Of a stretch of 64,000 nt of DNA, positions 43,977-58,500 are shown piece after piece. The stretch spans positions 3,284,501 to 3,348,500 of the forward strand of contig NC_092606.1 of NCBI RefSeq assembly GCF_047663525.1, in the 5' to 3' direction. Origin of the DNA: Anas platyrhynchos (Eukaryota; Chordata; Aves; Anseriformes; Anatidae). A model generated the notes under the pieces. That model did not search any database, was not told where the DNA came from, and saw only the letters and a list, made by a program, of their open reading frames with translations. How positions within the stretch are numbered: position 1 is the stretch's first letter; the number at the start of each line of letters is the position of its first letter. Position numbers and translations under genes: made by a program.

Positions 43977-46439
43977 AAAAAAAATATCACACAGCATGTT
44001 CTGGAATATTCAAAATAATGATTTGATAGAATAAACATTCTATAATTCCCTCAATTCCATATTGTTTTGTTACAAACAGTTATCACAGCCCAAACCCTGT
44101 GCATGGGTGCTCAGATTCATGGCTTCATCCTTACATTATCTGTCTCAAAAGATCAAATTTTAGCTCTTATACTGGAATTCAAATGGGTGACTGAATAAAT
44201 TGGTCAGTTTTCCAGCACCGAGCCCCTCCCTCCCACGTAGCTTGACTTACTCAAATTTCGGATATTAAGTAGTAGATTTATCAGAGAGGTGATATATGAA
44301 CAGCACAGTCAAAAGCTACATCAGACGTAGGAAGACTAGTGGTTGAAGAACATGCTGAGCGTCTTTGACGGCAGAAGTTTCCAACACCGCTGCTAGAGTG
44401 AAATTGTCAGAAGATTATAATGAAATAATAAAATTAAGTCCATATTTTAATAAGTGTTTTGTCATTCAATAGAAGATAAAACAAAATAGCTTACTTAGGC
44501 AGTGATGAGGAAAACTTGAGAGAGAAGCTAAGTCATCATGTGTCCCTTGAGACATCAAGTCCAGAAATCAAGAGTGGCGCTTTAAGATTCAGCTTTTCCT
44601 AGCCTAAAAGAACTTTTAACGTTTAAGTGGTATTTCGTAGTGTTCTCTGAAACCAGAGTTACATTTGCATCTTTGTGAAGGTGTGTATGTTGGAAATTTG
44701 ATAGCAAAAAAAATGAGTAGAAAAAATATAGGAAGGAATTTCCCTTCCCTTAAATGGACATCACACAAACGTGATTATCCATCCAGATGGACTTGACATT
44801 CTAACACAAACAGGCATAACAAAATAACAAAGATGCTCCATGATTACAGGTATGGCATGGCGTCTTGTCTCCATGAAGTGAGACAAGAGCCTTTCCAAAT
44901 CTGAGCAAGCAAGGGCAAAAAATTAATTACTTTAAAAATTTTATAGTAAGGAGTATATCTTGCAGTAAACATACTTTTGTTTCTGGCTTATTATTGAATG
45001 AGATCCTTTTCAAGTGAAGTTCCTCTAAGAAGTAGATGATATCATCACTAAACAATAGTTTTGTTCCAGCAGTATCTGATGATTAAACGACCGAGTTTTG
45101 TGAATACATCATTGTGATTAATTAAGCTAAAATAGTTAAATTCTTTCTGAAAAACCTTAACACTAACATAACACCAAAACACACAGGCATTGCAGGCTCA
45201 AATCTGTTTGACACACACATAGCATCTGTTCACAGTGACAGAACAGCGTTCAGCTTCCAGAAATACATTCCTTTCCAACCTCATTCCATAATACTTAGGG
45301 ATTCCTGGCTTTTGCTGCTTTAGCTAATCCTGCGTCCATGCCCATAAACTTCAGGAATATTGAAGGTACTTTTGAGGATAGAAAGGACTAAAATTTACAC
45401 ACATCCTAGAATGACACTTGCTCCTGTTTTAAGTACATACATGAATCTGATTTGGGTGAATTCATTTGAAATGAACCTTACGTTGTGCCTAAAACTCCTG
45501 ACCAAACAAAGTCTTCTTTGGTCCCTCACCCTGAAAACAACTTCCCATTTATCAAGCCAACAGATGTTAAAACTATTAAAGTGCAAAAGACTTCTAAAAC
45601 ATTGGTTTCTTCCATGAAAAGACTATTTCAAAGTAAGTGTAATTTATATTAAGTGTAATTCTCCTTTCTGGGAGGCTGGCTACTGCCACGCCATGGCAGC
45701 CTGACAGGCAGGTCAGAACCAGGGGCAAACCTACAGCTTTGCACTGGAACTCAGCATCAAGCCCAGAAGCTGGCTTAAATGCTGTACCTAGACCTTGACC
45801 AGTAAGTCACAGTATTACTTTCACATCAAAGAGGGGTCTAAATACAGCCACAACTCATGCTCAGTGTTCTTATCAGTAAGAATAGCTAAGAAAATCTTCA
45901 CTGACCAAGTGACTGTCTTTACTGACTATACTTCACAGGCTAAACTAACTGGCCATCCACAGATTCTGCTATTTCTCCTCTGCATTTTAGTTTTTGCTCT
46001 ACAAGTTATCTGAAAATTAAAAGCAACACAAGCAATATATACACAAGGGTACACTTTCAAGAGTTCTTTAGTTTCTGCACACTAGAATATAACTGGAGTA
46101 ATTGACATGTCTTTACATCTGCTTAGGAACACTCGTGACAGTGTGACAGGTAAAATAACACTTATTATCTACAGGTATCCTATCCAGCAACTTTCTTCTT
46201 AACCATAACTATTAGTGAAGTGCACCTTTGCTAAATGATCTATTTACAAACGTAAACTATGCAATTAAAGTTTTAAAATAAATAGACAACCTTTACATTA
46301 CGTAGCAACCTGACAACAAGGTCAAGGATCACCCAGCTATATCTTTCAAACAAAATGATTTGCGTACATTGCCCAATTTTTTTTTTATGACATTCCTTGG
46401 CTGAATCTATTCTGCAAGGTCTTCCTTGTTTTTCTTCCC

Positions 46440-46562
46440 TTACGCTGGATAATTGTGTAAAAACTCCTTGAGCTTTGTTGGATAGTCTGTCATGACTCCA
46501 GTTGCTCCAAGATCAAATGCCCTCTTGTATTCTTGTTCTTCATTCAGTACCCAAATATACAC
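46440..46562 (-). CDS. GDPD1: GDPD1 coding exon 10 (last)
   Basis: 40 codons from VYIWVLNEE to FLHNYPA plus TAA (46440-46442). Completes the TIM-barrel; GVMTDYP is the conserved closing motif of GDPD domains. Confidence 0.96.
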   Translation of the reverse strand: MYIWVLNEEQEYKRAFDLGATGVMTDYPTKLKEFLHNYPA

Positions 46563-49500
46563 CTGCAGTATGGAAGAGAAGAGAAAAAAACACATTAATA
46601 CAGGAAATCCTTAAAAAAAAAGGTGACTGTTGACCTAAATTGTTTCATGTGTGACAGAGATGATGCCACATATTTAAAATGATTAGACTGCGATGCCAAA
46701 GACAGACACACAAAAAGTCAAAAAAAACAAAAAACAAAAAACAAAAAACAAACAAAAAGGCAGCTCCAAACAGGTAAGCAGTTTCACAAATTTGCAGGCT
46801 GAAGTTTGAAGTGAAAAAAAGTCTTAACGGGATTTAAGTTTTTTAAACCTTTTTCCAAACCTATAACTCTTCCTTTGAAACTAAAGGACTGCAACTGTAA
46901 CAGCAGAAGCTACTGTTTAGGAACACAAAAGAAATTTGCAATGCTAGTAACAGAACAGACTTGTACTTCAGAATACATGCTGCCTACACTTCATAAACAA
47001 ATCTAAAAATTAGAAAATTCCATCAATAGTGAAAAGCTAGGTAGATTTTTGTAAAAAATTATTCTAATTGGATGCTACTAAGTGTTTTGGTAACAGAAGA
47101 TTAAGAAATATATTTGTTTTAAATGAACTACATAGGCAAATTAATTCTGGCAGAGAACATGAACCCATCTTAAGGCCATACCCAGCTGGTTCAAATTCTC
47201 ACTAGATCAAAAGCAGATTTCCTTTAGTTTTGCCACACTATACCTGAATGCCCCGAGCAGTGAGGTGGTCAAAAAGAGCTTTCCTCATTAGCAGTCTGCA
47301 AAAAGGAGGAAAAAAAATATTTGTTCAAGAAAATTCTCAACATCCGTTGACTTTCTGTAACAATTTTTTCCACAGAACATTTAGATTCAATGTTTTCTAC
47401 AATAAAGAGATTTAAACTACAGGAAATGTAGTTTAAACAACTCAAGACTGCCTAACGAACATACCTAGAAATTTGCATTAGCTACAGATATTTGTATCAA
47501 CTCTCCTGAAAAACAAATTCAGTGGGCACCTCCTTCCTTGTACAGATACCCTTGTACAATGGCCAATGAATCAATCCCTTTGCTTTCAGAATAATTTATC
47601 CTTCCCACTAGAAGAAATGAAAGCTACTACACAACAGAAACTAAACAGAGTATTCAAGAACTATTTTAGGTCAAACCGGAATATTCCCCACTGCTACTGT
47701 GCCTCAGTATGTTTCAGTGTACAAATAAATAAATGTACAGGAACATCAATGAAAGATTTGAACATGATTTATGCTGCACTGACAAAAAATGCTAAAAGAA
47801 ACTGAAAAAATCATAACCTATCAAGTAGGTGTAGCAATAAATTACTCTTAGTTGCTTAAGCCAACTGTCGATGTATAAACAAAACATGATTAAAAATTTA
47901 ATAAGATTAAAATCTTACGTGTCAGCTAGCCAGATAATAAATTTCTGGCTTCTTGACATCTTCTGTGGTTCTTTCAGCCTGTTGAAGAAGAAGAAAAAAA
48001 AATTACTAGAGCACAGATTAAAATATTCAGATTTTCCTGTGAAAAAAGAACCATGAAGAATTAGTCTTGCAGTTTCTCAAGTTAGAGCGGTAATTGCCCT
48101 TTGACTTCAGGACAGTGACTTAGAATTGGGTTACACCAGAGAAATGTGTTACATTTAAAAGCAGCAGCAGAGACAGATATCCAGCAGCACTTTCAGTAAG
48201 GTACAAGAAACAAAAAGCACGTGAAGTCTCATATCCACCCTATTACTGACTTGCCTCGCCTCTTGGCCTTAATCAGACTAATTTGTTCTCAGTTTCCACA
48301 TCTAAGAGGAAGAAAGGTGCAAAAATTAGTTATTTGTACAGCATTGCAACAAATTACAATCTACATGGTGTGAACACGAGCTGTGCTGTAAAGGCAGCTG
48401 TTGTCCCACCTGAAAGGGGTATTTACAGAAAATGCTCTCAATAGGAAACAGATCTACGTAGACATCCCACACTATCCATAGAGTAATTTTGAGCTGGCAA
48501 GAAACAGGTTAAATATAGAGGACCAGAAAATTTGCATAACTTTCACTTCTGAATACACAAAAGTACCTAAACAACAAAACAATACAATACATTAATCTTT
48601 TGAGACAGACACTGTCAAGATAATAAGCATACACTTTATAGTCTGCCCTTCCACCTTCCACCAAGGACACAAGTGGACTGACTGAATTCTAGCTCTGAAA
48701 GAGAGGCATTACTAAAAAACTTTTAACATGATGTGGTCAAACTATCACCAAGAAGAATGGACTCATAACTTAAGCCAGTTACTCATATAGGCCTTAACAC
48801 CCCTTTACTTTTCCATGTAAGGAAAACTTCAATGGTTGGGACTCATTTCTCCAGATTCCAGAAAAATCAATACTTCCAAGACAACTTTAATCCCTTATCA
48901 TAAATTCTGATACAGCTCCTTCAGAACGTACTAGATCATTATCTACCTATCTACTTGTGCAGTGCATTTCCCTTAGAAACATTTTATTTCAGTCTTTATT
49001 CAGCCTGAGGTCAGTGACTTAATCGATGCTCAGGTTGGCGCTATCATGCAATAGTTTATCTACTATTTTAGTGTGGCACCTACCAACCAGCTCTAACTCA
49101 CTTGAGGATGATGGAAGGCATAGGAATTTCCAAAAATTCTTCCTTGAAAGGAATGAACGGCAGCAGACCAGTGTAGAACAGTCCAAGAAGCAGGAGGACA
49201 CGTTGCAAACAGAAGATGATGGGAATATCAGCATTCTGCAGGAACCAGGAGAGAAAGTTTCTAATTTATCTTGGCAGATTGTTGAATTTGTTGCAATTAA
49301 ATTTACTCATCTTGTTTAAAATATATTTTAATATGTTAATGATACTTGTTTGAATTTTAGCACTCACACCTAAAAATTAAACAGCCAAGTGTCTATGTTA
49401 TGCATGCCACTGAAATTAAATTACTCTTTCTGGTAATTCGTAATCCAAGTTTTACACAATTTGAAGGGGAACAGTAACCTGAAAAGGTGAAGTCTCAGTA

Positions 49501-52500
49501 GTCTCCAATACCCCTTCTGTGACCTGACAATTCAGACTGCACAATACCACGCAGCATTTTAGCTTTGACTCATATTACCAAAAAGACTAAGCTGTGCTTT
49601 GATAAAGAGCTTGCTACGGTTTGGTATTACATCAGCTTGCTCCACAACAAATTTTAGAAGAAGCTGGTTTATGAATCAAATCATTCAAGCATTAATGAAC
49701 AAAATGAACAAATACAACCATTGTTCAGGTAGCAAAGTGTTGTCCTGTTTCAGAGCACAGATAAATCAGTACAGTATCTGTAGTCTTAACTATATCAGTT
49801 TCACTCATCTGCATAACTCCCTTGGACTAAGCATAGTTTTAATTTAATTCTAAATTGTACAATTTTGTAGCACAAAAAGGAATAGAATTTATAGCTGTAA
49901 ACAGCTTCATACCAATATATATAAGTGTGTGGTAACTGATGTCCACATGCACTATTTTAATAAAAAGAAATACATAATAAGCAATCCTTCTAAAATTGCT
50001 TTCATACCAGATGAATGATGTGCAATACTGGCATTAGGAGGTCCTGGCATAAAAACGTAAGACTCCATATATTACAAAACAAATATAAAATGTGATTCAG
50101 CTTTATTCCTTAAATGCTTTATTGCAGAATATATGACTGTTAATTGTGCTTGACTCCATTCTGCTTACTACACTGTTACAATAAATTAAGTGCAAAATTT
50201 CTGATCATAACAAAGTCTGGCATAACTCACTTGATCTTGATTTACAGGGTGCTTTTCTGTATACATCACACAGTAACAAGCACGCAAGAACAAAGCTCAG
50301 CTGGATCCATTCTTACCTCCTTAAGACACTTTGATACAACCTCGTAATTGACATTCCCCCATACTGTCAAATGCTCTCGTTTATACTGACTCACCAGCTC
50401 TGAAACCTGCAATATAGAACAACAACAAAAAGAAACCTAACATGTATTCATTGAATATTATATGTGGAATAACTTAACTGAATCTCTACTTGCTAATTTT
50501 CAAGTGCATAAGTCATAATAGAAAAGATAATTCTTCTACACAATCTCCCATTTTAAACTGATTATGTTGCTTTGTGTTCAGGACAACAGATAAAAGGAAG
50601 TATCACTACCCCTACAAGATGCCAACTGGATGCCAAAACAGTATCTCATGGAAAGCAGGTTTCCTCTTCCATCATAAGCACTGATCATTACAATTACACC
50701 ATGTTTCCATGCTGCATTTGTAGGCAACGGTCCACAAGAAGACCCTTCACATGAAGTACACAACAAAGATGTTTCTAGCAGTTTGGCATTTCGTCATTAG
50801 TTTTATGCTGATATAAAAGGTCAGTAAAGAGCTGTTCACTAAACATCCTGCACTAGATCTCTTTGTTTTGCATTACTTCATATGTGGTGCAAAATCTAAC
50901 ACGGGAAGGATGAAGCTCCCCAAGAACACAGACCTGAGTGGTTCAGACTGCTATCAACTCCAAAAACCTCTTTTCTTTTGGAATTTCAACATCCCATGAC
51001 ATTCAGTCTCATTTAAGCACATCTTTTCATGTACCTTTTTGATCAACACATTGTTGTTCACTTTGATGTCAATGTTGACAGGAGTTTGTGGAAATGCCTC
51101 AAACACCTCTTTCAGGAGAGGAATACGGTTATCTTTTCCCTCACAGTGACATTCTGGGGAAAAAAGACAGTTGTCACTGCTGTGACCTTTTATAATATAC
51201 TGTAGAAAAAACCGAGATGTCAAAGCATTTGTCATCTTAAAAGTAAAAAAATAACACAATTCCTAGAATTAGCACATTTTGGAAATAATAAACAAAAAAT
51301 CCACCAACTTCACTTGGATAGCTGTAGTTAATTATGGCAAGCTCATTTCTGTAATGAAAATGTACGGAGCCATTTTCACATTTGGGGTTGAACTATGTGA
51401 AATTCAGTTGTAATTTTGCAACAGCAGAAGTGCAGGCATTATTAAAATCCTGAACTAGCCAACATGGACCCAGTTACCACGCAACAAATGCAATGAGATT
51501 AATATGAAATAAGACCAAATGAGAAAAACTTTTCCTTCTTGGAAAATGTACTGGAGAAGCATACTATGTAAAGGGAACAGATGGTAAAATACAAAAATGT
51601 TAGTGCTTGAAATTGCTTGTGGCTCTCTGTATTACTATACATAAACAAAAGATGTACATGTGTGAAAATAACATATTGTGGAGCTCAACTTAGTGCATTT
51701 TAAGTATTTTTCAATTTTGAAACTTTTTTGCACACTTTATTCACATTGCAGTCCCAAGAATCACAGTTTTCATAAGAAAACAGGTTGATCTTTTTTGAGG
51801 TTTTCCTCTCTTTCAGCAATATTTATACTGATCTTTAAGTCATACATACAGTAACTACTATACTCTTAATTCTCCCTCTGAAAATATCTGTTTTATCTTA
51901 CATCTCATATTCAAGCTCAGAGTGAACCACCACAAGGGCATTGTAAAAAAAAATTGCCTTTGCTTTCTCTGTTTTTGGACAACAGATTTTTAATCACCAC
52001 CCTCTGAGGAGGTCACAGGGGAACTAGAAAGCAGCTGCAGGACCTAGACAAGCAAACAACTGAGATGTTTACTTGGAAAAAGATATCTTACATCTTAGAT
52101 TTAGTCACTGTCAACCAGTATAAAAAAAGTATGTATTTTAGTTTCTAAAGCTACAATATATTTTGACACTTCTCTTCTCTAGATACTTAACATTTCTCTT
52201 ACCCAGATTCTGATAGATGCAAATACACACTTTTCTATTCCCTTTGCCAAAAGAAGAAATTGTCACATGGATATTAGTTACTGTAACTGTGAACTGAAAC
52301 AGTAAAATACAAAAACTTACCTTTCTGAAATGTGACATCCAATTTGCAGAGATATGGTGGAAGCTCCTGAAAAATAAAGAGGAAAAAAAAAAGAAAAGAA
52401 GACTAATTTAAATACAAGGATATAATCATGACTTTTCTTGAAAAAGTCCAAAACATGTCATTCATAAGGGATGTAATTTAACTGTAAAGACAAAACTCAT

Positions 52501-55500
52501 TCTTTTTTTTTTTTTTTTTTTTTTTTATCTCTTGCCTAAAAAGTGATTTTGCAAGTGTAATGTTCATTCATGGTTGAACTATTTGGCATTTTTGAACTGG
52601 CATTACCTGCAGCTGAATAAGGCAAAATGTTTCCAGATACCCATCTCAAAGTTCTGAGAATTCCACTTACATATCAGATGGAAAGCCAGTTCTGCAAAAC
52701 AGGCTTTTAAAACTGTCAGTGCAGGTAGGATTCCTCTACCAGCTTTGCCCATTAAAAAGCCAGTCACAGGAGAAGGAGCTCTTGACTAAGCTTCCTTTGT
52801 CACCAGTATGGCAAAACAGGCCCGCCTCCAGAGAGCTATTCATCTGCACTGCAGTTGGACGGAGTTAATCAGCCTGTAGAAGTGTGCCTGTTTTTATCCC
52901 TTGACTACATTGGGAGCCTAGTTCATGTTTTTTTGGCAGACTAGATGAATCCTTTCCTCAGGTTTTGGATACTAAGCGCACACCCTCTTCCTGCCCACCC
53001 CAGCCATTCTATAAACACAGTTCTAAACACTTTTTCTTCAACTTACAGAGTATTTGAGGTCAGATATATTGACATCGACTCCAGTTGATCTCTTCAGGTT
53101 CTCATCATGGGACACAACCACTTGCTCATCCTTCGTCAGGTGACAATCCAGCTCCAACATGTCTGTTCCTATATTAACTGCACTGGAAGCAAAGAAGTCT
53201 GCCTTGAACCACACGTGTATTTTGTACAGGTCCAAACGTACCAGGTATGTGTTATTCAACTGAACTAACCCCACAGAAAGTGCTTTAGATGCTTTATGAT
53301 GCAACGCATCCTCACAACCTTACTGCCAAGCAAGAAACAAATAATTCTGTTGCAGCAGAAAGCTGATGCAAGAATAAACAAAGTACTATGAATCAGAAAC
53401 GGGATTTGGACTTGGGAGCCTTGGCTCTGCCTTCCACAGAGATGGAGTGACACTTCTGTCTGTTGCAGCCTACTGCCTCAATACTGAGAAATCTACTTCT
53501 TTTTCATTTTCGTTTTTCTTTTTAATTGTTTCATAATGTTGAGTGTGATGCTCATCAGTATCAGCACATTTATCCCGAGAAGACAAGGGCTTGTTAAAAA
53601 GAACAATTATGTAGTAAGCATAAACAACATGACAAGGACAGGAACGCCTTTTTTACTTCCTCTAAGTTAGTCAGGAATGGAAGGCTCAGTACATTACCAA
53701 TGGGACATTCAGGTTTTGGGCTTTTTCAGCTAGCAAAACTACATATTCTTAAAATAATTTAATGAAAAAAAGAATAAAAGTCATTAAAACAGCTGCTTAT
53801 ATTTTTCAAAGAAATGCTGCTGAATTAGCTAGTCATGTTCCAACCCTCTTTGTAAAGTCCTAATCCAATCCCAAGTTCACCCTATAGAAGCTTAACTAAT
53901 AAGAGAAGAGGTAAAGAAAGCAGAAAGTGGTAGTAATACTGATGAAAAAACTACAATAAACCTCCTAGGAGAAAAAAAAAAAAAGCTTTCCTTTAACGAG
54001 AAGCAAATCACTCATTTCATTAGAAAGGTACTCGGGAGGTATCACTCTAGCAGACAGCTGAATGTCTCAGCCTGAATTTTGAACACTTCCTTTAAAACAC
54101 TGGGCTGCTCTTTCTGAACAAATCTTTAGTATCTGTGAGTACAGCCTTTTCCTTAAGAAAAAGGCTTTATTGACTGCTGAAGTACAAGTGTGCCATAAAC
54201 ATTTACAAGTGCAGGAACAAAACAAAAAATAGAACATCCCCCCATAAGCATTTAGCACAATTTCTGGTCCATCTGGGATAATGTTCAGGAGGGGGATTGT
54301 CAAATTAAAGCACTTTGTTAACTGTTTTCCGGTGCCACTAATTAGGAGGAAAATAAAAATCCTATTAGGCAGCCCGTTCTGCGCAACCCTTCCTACCGAT
54401 GAAAAGCATCTCCAGCTATACTGCAGGAGATGTGCCAAGTTTGTAGAGGCCATCCCCATGTAGCACCATGTACTACCATTTAACCATCAACATTTATTAG
54501 AAATATTACTGTTTAAAAAGTTCATGACTGATGCTGAATGGATAAAGGAGAACAACTACTTGCCTTGTTAACAAATTTGAGCATTTGCCAGGCTCTTACC
54601 ACTAGCCTGCTGTTAAGAAGCTTCCTTAAAGTGCTGAGTTTTTCCAGCTATAGATCAGTTTGTTCTGCAGTTCTGTACTAATCTGAAAGACCCAGGGTGC
54701 TGCAGAGAAGGCTCAGTCTGGAGAACATCTGGAGTGAAATGTGTTCTGATCCAGCTGCACCAGAACTCCAGTCGTCAAGCAGACTCATAGTTGCAAATTA
54801 GGATGGTAGAGCTCTTTGCTTGTTTAACTCCAACTGCTTTCAAGCAATAGGAAATACCAGGAAATATTTAAGAAATGCCTTACCTCCGAAAATAATGCCT
54901 TAGGCAAGGCCTGAAGTAGCACAACGTACAGAGTTTATAAATACTAAGCTAACGACATACACTTATTGCTGTAACTGTAGTGTTTAAACCTTTCTCTCTA
55001 AGCCCAGTATGATCATAAATGTAAATACAGTAAGATAAGAGAAATGTCTGGAGAGTTTACTTAGCAGCTTCCTGTCAAGACAATGTTAAACTATCTTTGC
55101 ACTAGGGACAATTAAACTTGTAAACAAAATATGAGAACATCTTTTATGCCAGATCTCCAAATCCTTTAAGACTCTACAGATGGCTCCTTTAGTTTAAAAA
55201 GAATTATTCTACAACCTAAAACCACTGCAGAAGCATTTAAGTGTAGCATAACATGATTACAACCCAAGAAATCTGAAGAATGTTTTATCTATCAGGCAAA
55301 CAAAAAATACCAGTTTTGGTACAAAGAGCTGATAATTGCTTTCAGGAATATTTGTTAAGTTATGCTGATACAGAACTGGAAGTTACCAACAAAGGTTTTC
55401 TCCCCTACATCCCCCCCAAACACTTTGTTTCCATACTAGAGCCATTTCTTTGTCATCATGCAACAATATTAAATATTCCACAATCCCTTCAGTGCAAATA

Positions 55501-58500
55501 GCATACATAAAGCTACCTGCTTGCCAGTAGTTTTGTTACTATGGAACCAAGGGGACAGGTCATATATTTCAGACAAGAATTCTCTTTTGGATTCGACGAC
55601 ATCAATGGTCAAATAGGCCTTCCTGCCCGAACCTGCAGAAACAACTCGTTCAGGCACACCCTATTTGGCTTCACACAAAATTTGATGGGTTACAAATTGG
55701 TTTATACCAGCCATCTGAGCCAATCCAGATGATTTTTCATCACATGGATCACCGGTTTTCTACCCAAATCCTTTTGCTAGCTTACTAGTGGAGATGGCAG
55801 CGAGAGGGTGAGAAGGACAAAGCCTTCAGCCCTTTGCAGGGAAGCCAGAACTCTCTCCATTGTCTAATGCAAGGTAATTGCTGACTCTGCTTTCTGCAGA
55901 ATATGCCTTTATCATTCAGCCACAACAATCTCAAAACAAGTAACTGGACTTTGCTATTGGCAGTTGTGATCAGTCTAAAAAGTGGACCTCAGTGCATTTG
56001 TTACACCACAGCTGTAAAATAATTAAAATGGTCAGAGGAGAAACAGACAAATGCCTGTAATTATCACAAAACAATCTGACTCCTAGTGCAGTCCTTACCA
56101 TAAGTACTACAGCCTACCTCTGAGAATGAAATAAAAATAAGTTGTGCTACAACTTTTCTTCTTAAGAGCCCTCTGCATATAAAGCCGGTACGATACTAAA
56201 TCAAAATTCAGAAACAGTTAAAAAAGAAACACTTTCTGGAAAGTGTAGTAGGAGAGCTGAAAAGAGGCAGGCCAGCAGGAATGAAACAGAAAGCTATGCT
56301 AAGCTTCCATGGAGATAGAAAATACCGCAGTACTTTCAATAGCACTGTTTGGTCGGGAAAGCTGGCACTACTCAGCCTGCAAGGAAGTGTGCAAACTGAT
56401 GAGGCTACTTACACAAAAGAAATTTTAAAGAAACAACACACAAACAAAAAAACAAGAACAAAGAGTAGCCCACATAATTTGGTCACTACTCTTCGGCAGC
56501 TGGAATTTTAGATATGCTGCTTTTTCAAATGTTTTTGGGAACACCAATAGAATTTATTGCTTCTTAAATGCTGAAGGCTTAAAAGGCTTTCCAGTACCAA
56601 CTCAATTTTAAAGCCCTAGCTAAGAGGCTTTCACACATTGTTCAAACAAAGTATGTGTATGAGGTAAAAAAACATAACACAAACATTTTTAATAACTTAA
56701 TGGGTAGTATATTAAAAGTTTGTTAACATTAAGACTTCAGTCACAATACTCCCTGAAAACAAGTGATTAACCTTTGCAGAGGAGGGAACTGAATTCCATG
56801 AATCTGTGAAGAATCTAAGAGAGGTGCTTACAGCCATAACAGCAGTCAGCAAGTTCATCAGACCACCTGAAATCCAGCCTTGTAAACTAATTAGCACACT
56901 GGTACAGGCCGTGATCTGAAATACCTCTTGAGAAATATCAATTTATCTAGGAAAAAAAGTCTATGATATTAGTTAGAAAAATAGCTTTATAATGATAAAT
57001 TGGCAGATTCAACCTCCATTAGACATGGAAGCAACATTGTTCTGTGTTTAATTACTTAGAAGAGGAGGCGGTCTCAAGAGTTTTATTTGCAAACTCCAGT
57101 CTACTACATTACCATGTATAAATCATAGTTTGTGGTTTCCCAATGTCTTCATGTTTAAATTGGAGTAATGTTTAGCAATCCATAGTAGTCATTCAAAGGA
57201 GAGATGACTTTTAGAAATAGGACACTGTAACCCAAACAACTGATGGAAGCCTGATCTTTTTGTGATTACTTCACTCATTAACGACATGACAACACCACAG
57301 GAGCAGGTGTTATTGGTTCCATTTGTACTCACTGGTGAAAGGCTGCCATCGTGTTCTCCAGATTCTCTCCAGCACCTAAAAATAACAAAAAATAGAATAT
57401 GAACTAAATCCTTCTCCTTCCCTCAATCCCAGACAAAATAAATACAAAATTAATGGATTAAAGATATACGTATTTTGAATAAATATTTGGGGGAATGAGT
57501 ATGAAGCTGAAGTCAGAAATCCCAGCTGCTGCTGACCCACTGGAGAGACCCAAGAGAAAGGACTTTGTCAAGGTTAAACAATTGAAAAAAAAGTTATCTT
57601 TGATTTGTATAATACTTTGAATATGCAAATCGAAGTGTTTATTTTACCAGCTTTTGTGTGTCCTGTTTTTCCTTAAAAGCATTGTGATTTGGCTAAGACA
57701 ACATGCTCTGCGGGCACAGTAAGGGCATTATGCATAAGGTCTACTTCAGAGCTACTGAGAGGAGTAAAAGGGAAGGTGACAAGGGCTGGGGGGAGAAGAC
57801 TGAAGCTGCTATTCCCTGAACACGTAACCCAGTTGACAGTCAAAGAGGTGACAACCTTTTTCAGTCCAAGGAGGCCTCCTGAAGTGGTGCAGCTCTGTCA
57901 GTAGAGATTGACGCTGCCAGCAAAGAGAGGTCTCATACAGCAGGAATTAAACACATCAACTACTAAAAGACAAGCAAATTATTTTTTCCTCTCAGGCAGG
58001 AATAAACTCTGCAACTCGGAAACCATCATTATCTACGCAAAAATATTTAAAAATCAGCCTGGTGAGGGACTGGAAAAGGTTGTGCCTTCTTTCCCGCCTT
58101 GGCAAACTTGCAATACTCTAAACCGAAACACAAAACAACTTCAGGAAGATACACGGAACGATGAGGATATCCAACTGCTCTTTGCAGTGACGAATGCCAG
58201 GCTTTGTAAACAACAATTACAGAAGCTCCAATAAGGCCTGGCCTATTAAGGAGGCTTCACCATTACACACTTATCTAACGCTGTGTTTAGCTATTTAATT
58301 AAAGTAACGCAATTCTGTGCACACACAACTGGCAATTTAATATTGTTTTTATCAGGTTAGCTTGCATTGGTAAGCTTACAAAGGCTTAACTGACTTAGAA
58401 TCAGAATGACAAAACCTCTGTGGTTTAACATAAACCAAGATGGTAAAATCCACAGCAACTTCTGCAATTAGACCTTCACCAATACTTTATGAAGTTTGAT

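Larger units (their letters stand above)
42630..46439 (-). other. GDPD1: GDPD1 3' untranslated region (end uncertain)
   Basis: AT-rich DNA continuing from the GDPD1 stop codon with no further coding exon. It ends at either the 43971 or the 42646 poly(A) candidate. A longer UTR is possible, with another AATAAA near 40848-40853. Confidence 0.4.

Noticed and set aside
47190-47210. GGTTCAAATTC, similar to a tRNA B box
   Set aside because: No matching A box, acceptor stem or cloverleaf pairing around it.
54067-54459. 130-codon minus-strand open stretch in GDPD1 intron 2
   Set aside because: It lies between two well-defined GDPD1 exons with no splice support or known domain. Chance is the simpler reading.
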